Program-made: the position numbers and the translations under genes
The notes under the pieces: model-generated
The model's input: the letters and a program-made list of their open reading frames with translations, nothing else
Told to the model about the DNA's origin: nothing
The model's database searches: none
Shown here: piece by piece, positions 34,149 through 35,867 of the stretch
How positions within the stretch are numbered: the stretch's first letter is position 1
Layout of the letters: each line of letters opens with the position of its first letter
Origin: Gammaproteobacteria bacterium
Lineage (GTDB): Bacteria; Pseudomonadota; Gammaproteobacteria; UBA1113
Direction: 5' to 3'
NCBI GenBank assembly: GCA_021156165.1
Contig: JAJNBM010000008.1
Location: 1 to 35,867 of the forward strand
Length of the DNA stretch: 35,867 nucleotides

Positions 34149-34318
34149 CATCGTTTTTCTATCGCCCACCACAACACGGTGCATACAATGCACAATCCAT
34201 GTGTTTTAGCCTTTAACTGGATTAAAAGTAAACATTTTTTAATCCTAGCACGGCATAAAACGCAAGATTGTGGCGCTTTAAAGAGTCCTCACTTCCTACA
34301 CTCTTAAATTAAATCTAC

Positions 34319-34350
34319 CGTAGGGCAAGCCCTGTGGCTATTCCTGCGTT
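34319..34350. repeat. Degenerate palindromic repeat copy
   Basis: CGTAGGGCAAGCCCTGTGG echoes the core of the 3735-3780 element (CGTAGGGGCAACCCCCTGTGG) with several changes; GGGCAAGCCC is still a short dyad. Confidence 0.5.
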
Positions 34351-34482
34351 CAAATTTGTATTTACAGTGTGTTGAGGAGGAACTTAAATGTGGGGCTTTT
34401 TTAGGCGCGCATGGTGCGTCGTTTGTGGTGGGCATGGTCCACCGAAATATTTTTATAGAATCTGCCGTATTTTAAAATCAAT

Positions 34483-34534
34483 CGTAGGGCCAACCCACTG
34501 TGGTTGCCCTGGTTTGGTAGGCACGAGGGCCAGC
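34483..34534. repeat. Dispersed palindromic repeat, copy 3 (GTAGGGGCAACC family)
   Basis: Same orientation as 3735-3780: CGTAGGGCCAACCCACTGTGG, then TTGCCCTGGTTTGGTAGGCAC. The stem CAACC/GGTTG is kept. It lies about 135 bases upstream of csrA. Confidence 0.7.
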
Positions 34535-34669
34535 CTTTACGCATTGCATTTCGAGGAGTAACGGTTACATTATTTTTTTCAAAAAATTTTTCAATGAAGA
34601 GATCGCTATGGCTTATCTAAAAATTTGTTGTTGCGATTAACGCATTGGCAACAATGGAGTAAACATATT

Positions 34670-34852
34670 ATGTTGATTTTAACTAGACGTTTAGGTGAGA
34701 GTATTATCATAGACGATGATATTACGATGGCGATATTGGGGGTGAAAGGCAATCAAGTACGTATTGGCATTACGGCGCCTAAGGAAATTCCAGTGCATAG
34801 AGCGGAAATCTACGCTAAGATCCAGGAAGAGTTGTCGCGAGAGCGCGATTAG
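34670..34852 (+). CDS. csrA: Carbon storage regulator CsrA (RsmA)
   Basis: Dimeric RNA-binding protein that recognises GGA motifs in mRNA leaders and controls translation and stability. 60 residues from ATG 34670: [20 protein letters not shown], then [24 protein letters not shown] with the RNA-contacting Arg of VHRAE. An upstream in-frame start at 34625 adds 15 residues with no family similarity and was rejected. The ribosome site GGAG (about 34654-34657) is about 12 bases from the ATG, longer than ideal. In related intracellular species CsrA governs the switch between replicative and transmissive phases, and several csrA paralogues are common. A stem-loop follows 23 bases after the stop. Confidence 0.95.
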   Translation: MLILTRRLGESIIIDDDITMAILGVKGNQVRIGITAPKEIPVHRAEIYAKIQEELSRERD

Positions 34853-34875
34853 CATTTTCGTAAATGGAGAGGGTA

Positions 34876-34905
34876 GGGCGGCTTTGAGCCGCCCGAATTA
34901 TTTCG
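34876..34905. terminator. Stem-loop terminator between csrA and the ankyrin gene
   Basis: GGGCGGCT-TTG-AGCCGCCC is a perfect eight-base-pair hairpin followed by GAATTATTTCG on the plus strand, a weak T-run. It may end csrA transcription and, read the other way, that of the convergent ankyrin gene. Confidence 0.65.
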
Positions 34906-35867
34906 TAAAAGGCAATGAAGTTTCCTCAAGTTTGGCGCTAATAGAATTTATAGAATTTTGCGAGGGGGTGGGAAAAAAGTGGGGACTTGAGGGCTGGCTA
35001 TCTACCGAATGAGCGCGAGCTCGATAAGCGCTCATAACAGATTTATCGACTAGTCTAATGTCAGCCTCAAATTGAAGTAATAAATTGATTTCTTCCGTAC
35101 CTCTATTTTGTATCGCTAGGGATAACGGTGTGGCTTTGGTTTCGCCGGTGCCCTGATATGCATCCACTTTACAACCCTTTTCTATAAGCTTTTTGATCGT
35201 ATCTCCTTTTGCTGCTTGTCGCTGAATTGGCATTTTTGAGGATATACTATCATAAAACTCGTATTGCCGTTTTATGGAAGCATATAAAGGATCTGCTAAT
35301 ATATTTAGGTTAGAATAGCAGTAATAACCTAGAGCATCAAAACCATCTGCTGATCGCAATGTGGGATTAGCTTTGTGGTCAAGTAAGGCTATAATAGCTG
35401 GTTCGTCCCTATGTAAACACGCAACAAGTAGGGGTGTTTGTAAATCATAAATAGGTTGCTTATTTTCGTACCCCTTATCTTTTCGATGGAAACAATACGG
35501 AACGCCCCTTGTTATCTCACCAAGCTCCTGTCGGATGCTATCAGGATAGGCTTTATATTTCAGTAATAAATGGATTAATTTCTCGTTTCGTAGCATAACC
35601 GCCCACATCAATGGCGAATTACTGAAGCGGTCATAAATATTTGTTCTAGCTCCTCGGCTTAAAATAACTTGAGCAAATTCACAGCTAAGACTATCATTAT
35701 CAGCAATCTTAGCAACTTCTAATAGCAAATTATTATCATGCAGAACGGTAATGGAGGACAAAGAGAGGTGATGAAAATGTGGCAATAATTGGCAAAAAAT
35801 GTCTAATTTTCTCATTTTAACCAGACCAACTAGAACCATATGCGAAAATATAAGACTATCAACACCC
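34898..35867 (-). CDS. Ankyrin-repeat protein (5' end outside window)
   Basis: The frame is open on the minus strand to the window edge: upstream of the ATG at 35839 it reads GVDSLIFSH, continuing an ankyrin-like helix (SLIFSHMVLVGLVKMRKLDIFCQLL), so the true start probably lies outside. Visible repeats include SPLMWAVMLRNEKLIHLLLKY, TPLLVACLHRDEPAIIALLD with HKANPTLRSADGFDALGYY, and ATPLSLAIQNRGTEEINLLL. The last about 45 residues are Ser/Pro-rich and disordered. Ankyrin proteins of Legionellales are often type IV secretion effectors, but no effector signal is demonstrated here. Lower GC than csrA beside it. Confidence 0.8.
   Translation of the reverse strand, partial: GVDSLIFSHMVLVGLVKMRKLDIFCQLLPHFHHLSLSSITVLHDNNLLLEVAKIADNDSLSCEFAQVILSRGARTNIYDRFSNSPLMWAVMLRNEKLIHLLLKYKAYPDSIRQELGEITRGVPYCFHRKDKGYENKQPIYDLQTPLLVACLHRDEPAIIALLDHKANPTLRSADGFDALGYYCYSNLNILADPLYASIKRQYEFYDSISSKMPIQRQAAKGDTIKKLIEKGCKVDAYQGTGETKATPLSLAIQNRGTEEINLLLQFEADIRLVDKSVMSAYRARAHSVDSQPSSPHFFPTPSQNSINSISAKLEETSLPFTK

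Larger units (their letters stand above)
33919..34669. other. 751-base spacer between alaX and csrA
   Basis: No supportable gene before csrA. It holds an extended -10 (33967-33975), a dense set of dyads (33982-34148), further hairpins GTGCAT-ACA-ATGCAC (34179-34193) and GGATTAAAA/TTTTAATCC (34219-34245), a degenerate palindromic repeat (34319-34350), and a better copy at 34483-34534. TTTTTTAGGCGCG near 34396 recalls the end of the direct repeats before rpoD. Several GGA triplets (for example GAGGAGGAAC near 34373) could be CsrA contacts, but GGA is common by chance. Confidence 0.5.

Noticed and set aside
1-35867. CRISPR array, prophage or integrative element
   Set aside because: No regularly spaced repeats, no integrase, no tRNA target, no phage genes; the TraI_2-like gene stands alone.

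Overview
The window looks like a chromosomal segment of a gammaproteobacterium, most plausibly in or near the Legionellales (Coxiella/Legionella/Berkiella-like, probably host-associated). This rests on gene content read by eye: a tkt-gap-pgk-pyk glycolytic operon, the rpsU-yqeY-dnaG-rpoD macromolecular-synthesis cluster, lptD with amgK-murU beside it, mlaA, psd, csrA, an ankyrin-repeat protein and numerous palindromic intergenic repeats. No 16S or other species marker is present, so the placement is inference.

Layout from left to right. 1-2.8 kb: the end of a Bcr/CflA-type MFS exporter, a convergent pnuC-like gene that overlaps it, and a rhodanese/mercaptopyruvate sulfurtransferase. 2.8-9.4 kb: ubiA, then on the minus strand tkt-gap-pgk-pyk, tightly coupled. 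9.6-12.6 kb: a YbaL/Kef-type antiporter lacking its cytosolic RCK domain, tail to tail with amgK-murU (cell-wall sugar recycling). 13-17.1 kb: lptD and a convergent TraI_2-domain protein with an eroded HD site. 17.2-20.8 kb: trmL and mlaA on the minus strand, psd and a DUF1460 cysteine amidase on the plus strand. 20.7-22.1 kb: an AT-rich islet holding hicA-hicB plus a HEPN (AbiU2-like) gene on one probable transcript. 22.3-27.4 kb: rpsU, yqeY, dnaG, a long structured spacer with direct repeats, then rpoD and a clear terminator. 27.5-35.9 kb: an ABC-F ATPase, a methionine importer whose permease and binding protein are fused (MetI-MetQ) with MetN, an Asp/Glu-type racemase driven from the opposite face of the same promoter, an AlaX-type editing protein, a 750-base spacer with a candidate structured RNA, csrA and the 3' part of an ankyrin-repeat gene.

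Functional threads. Envelope biogenesis recurs (lptD, mlaA, psd, amgK-murU, DUF1460 amidase). Information processing is represented by rpsU, dnaG, rpoD, trmL, alaX and csrA. Intergenic spaces carry two repeat families: a palindromic element built around GTAGGGGCAACC, and larger MITE-like elements with inverted termini beginning CGTCATTGCGA. The parts least explained by standard annotation are the hicA-hicB-HEPN cassette, the TraI_2-like pseudo-enzyme, the spacer before rpoD, and the structured region between alaX and csrA.
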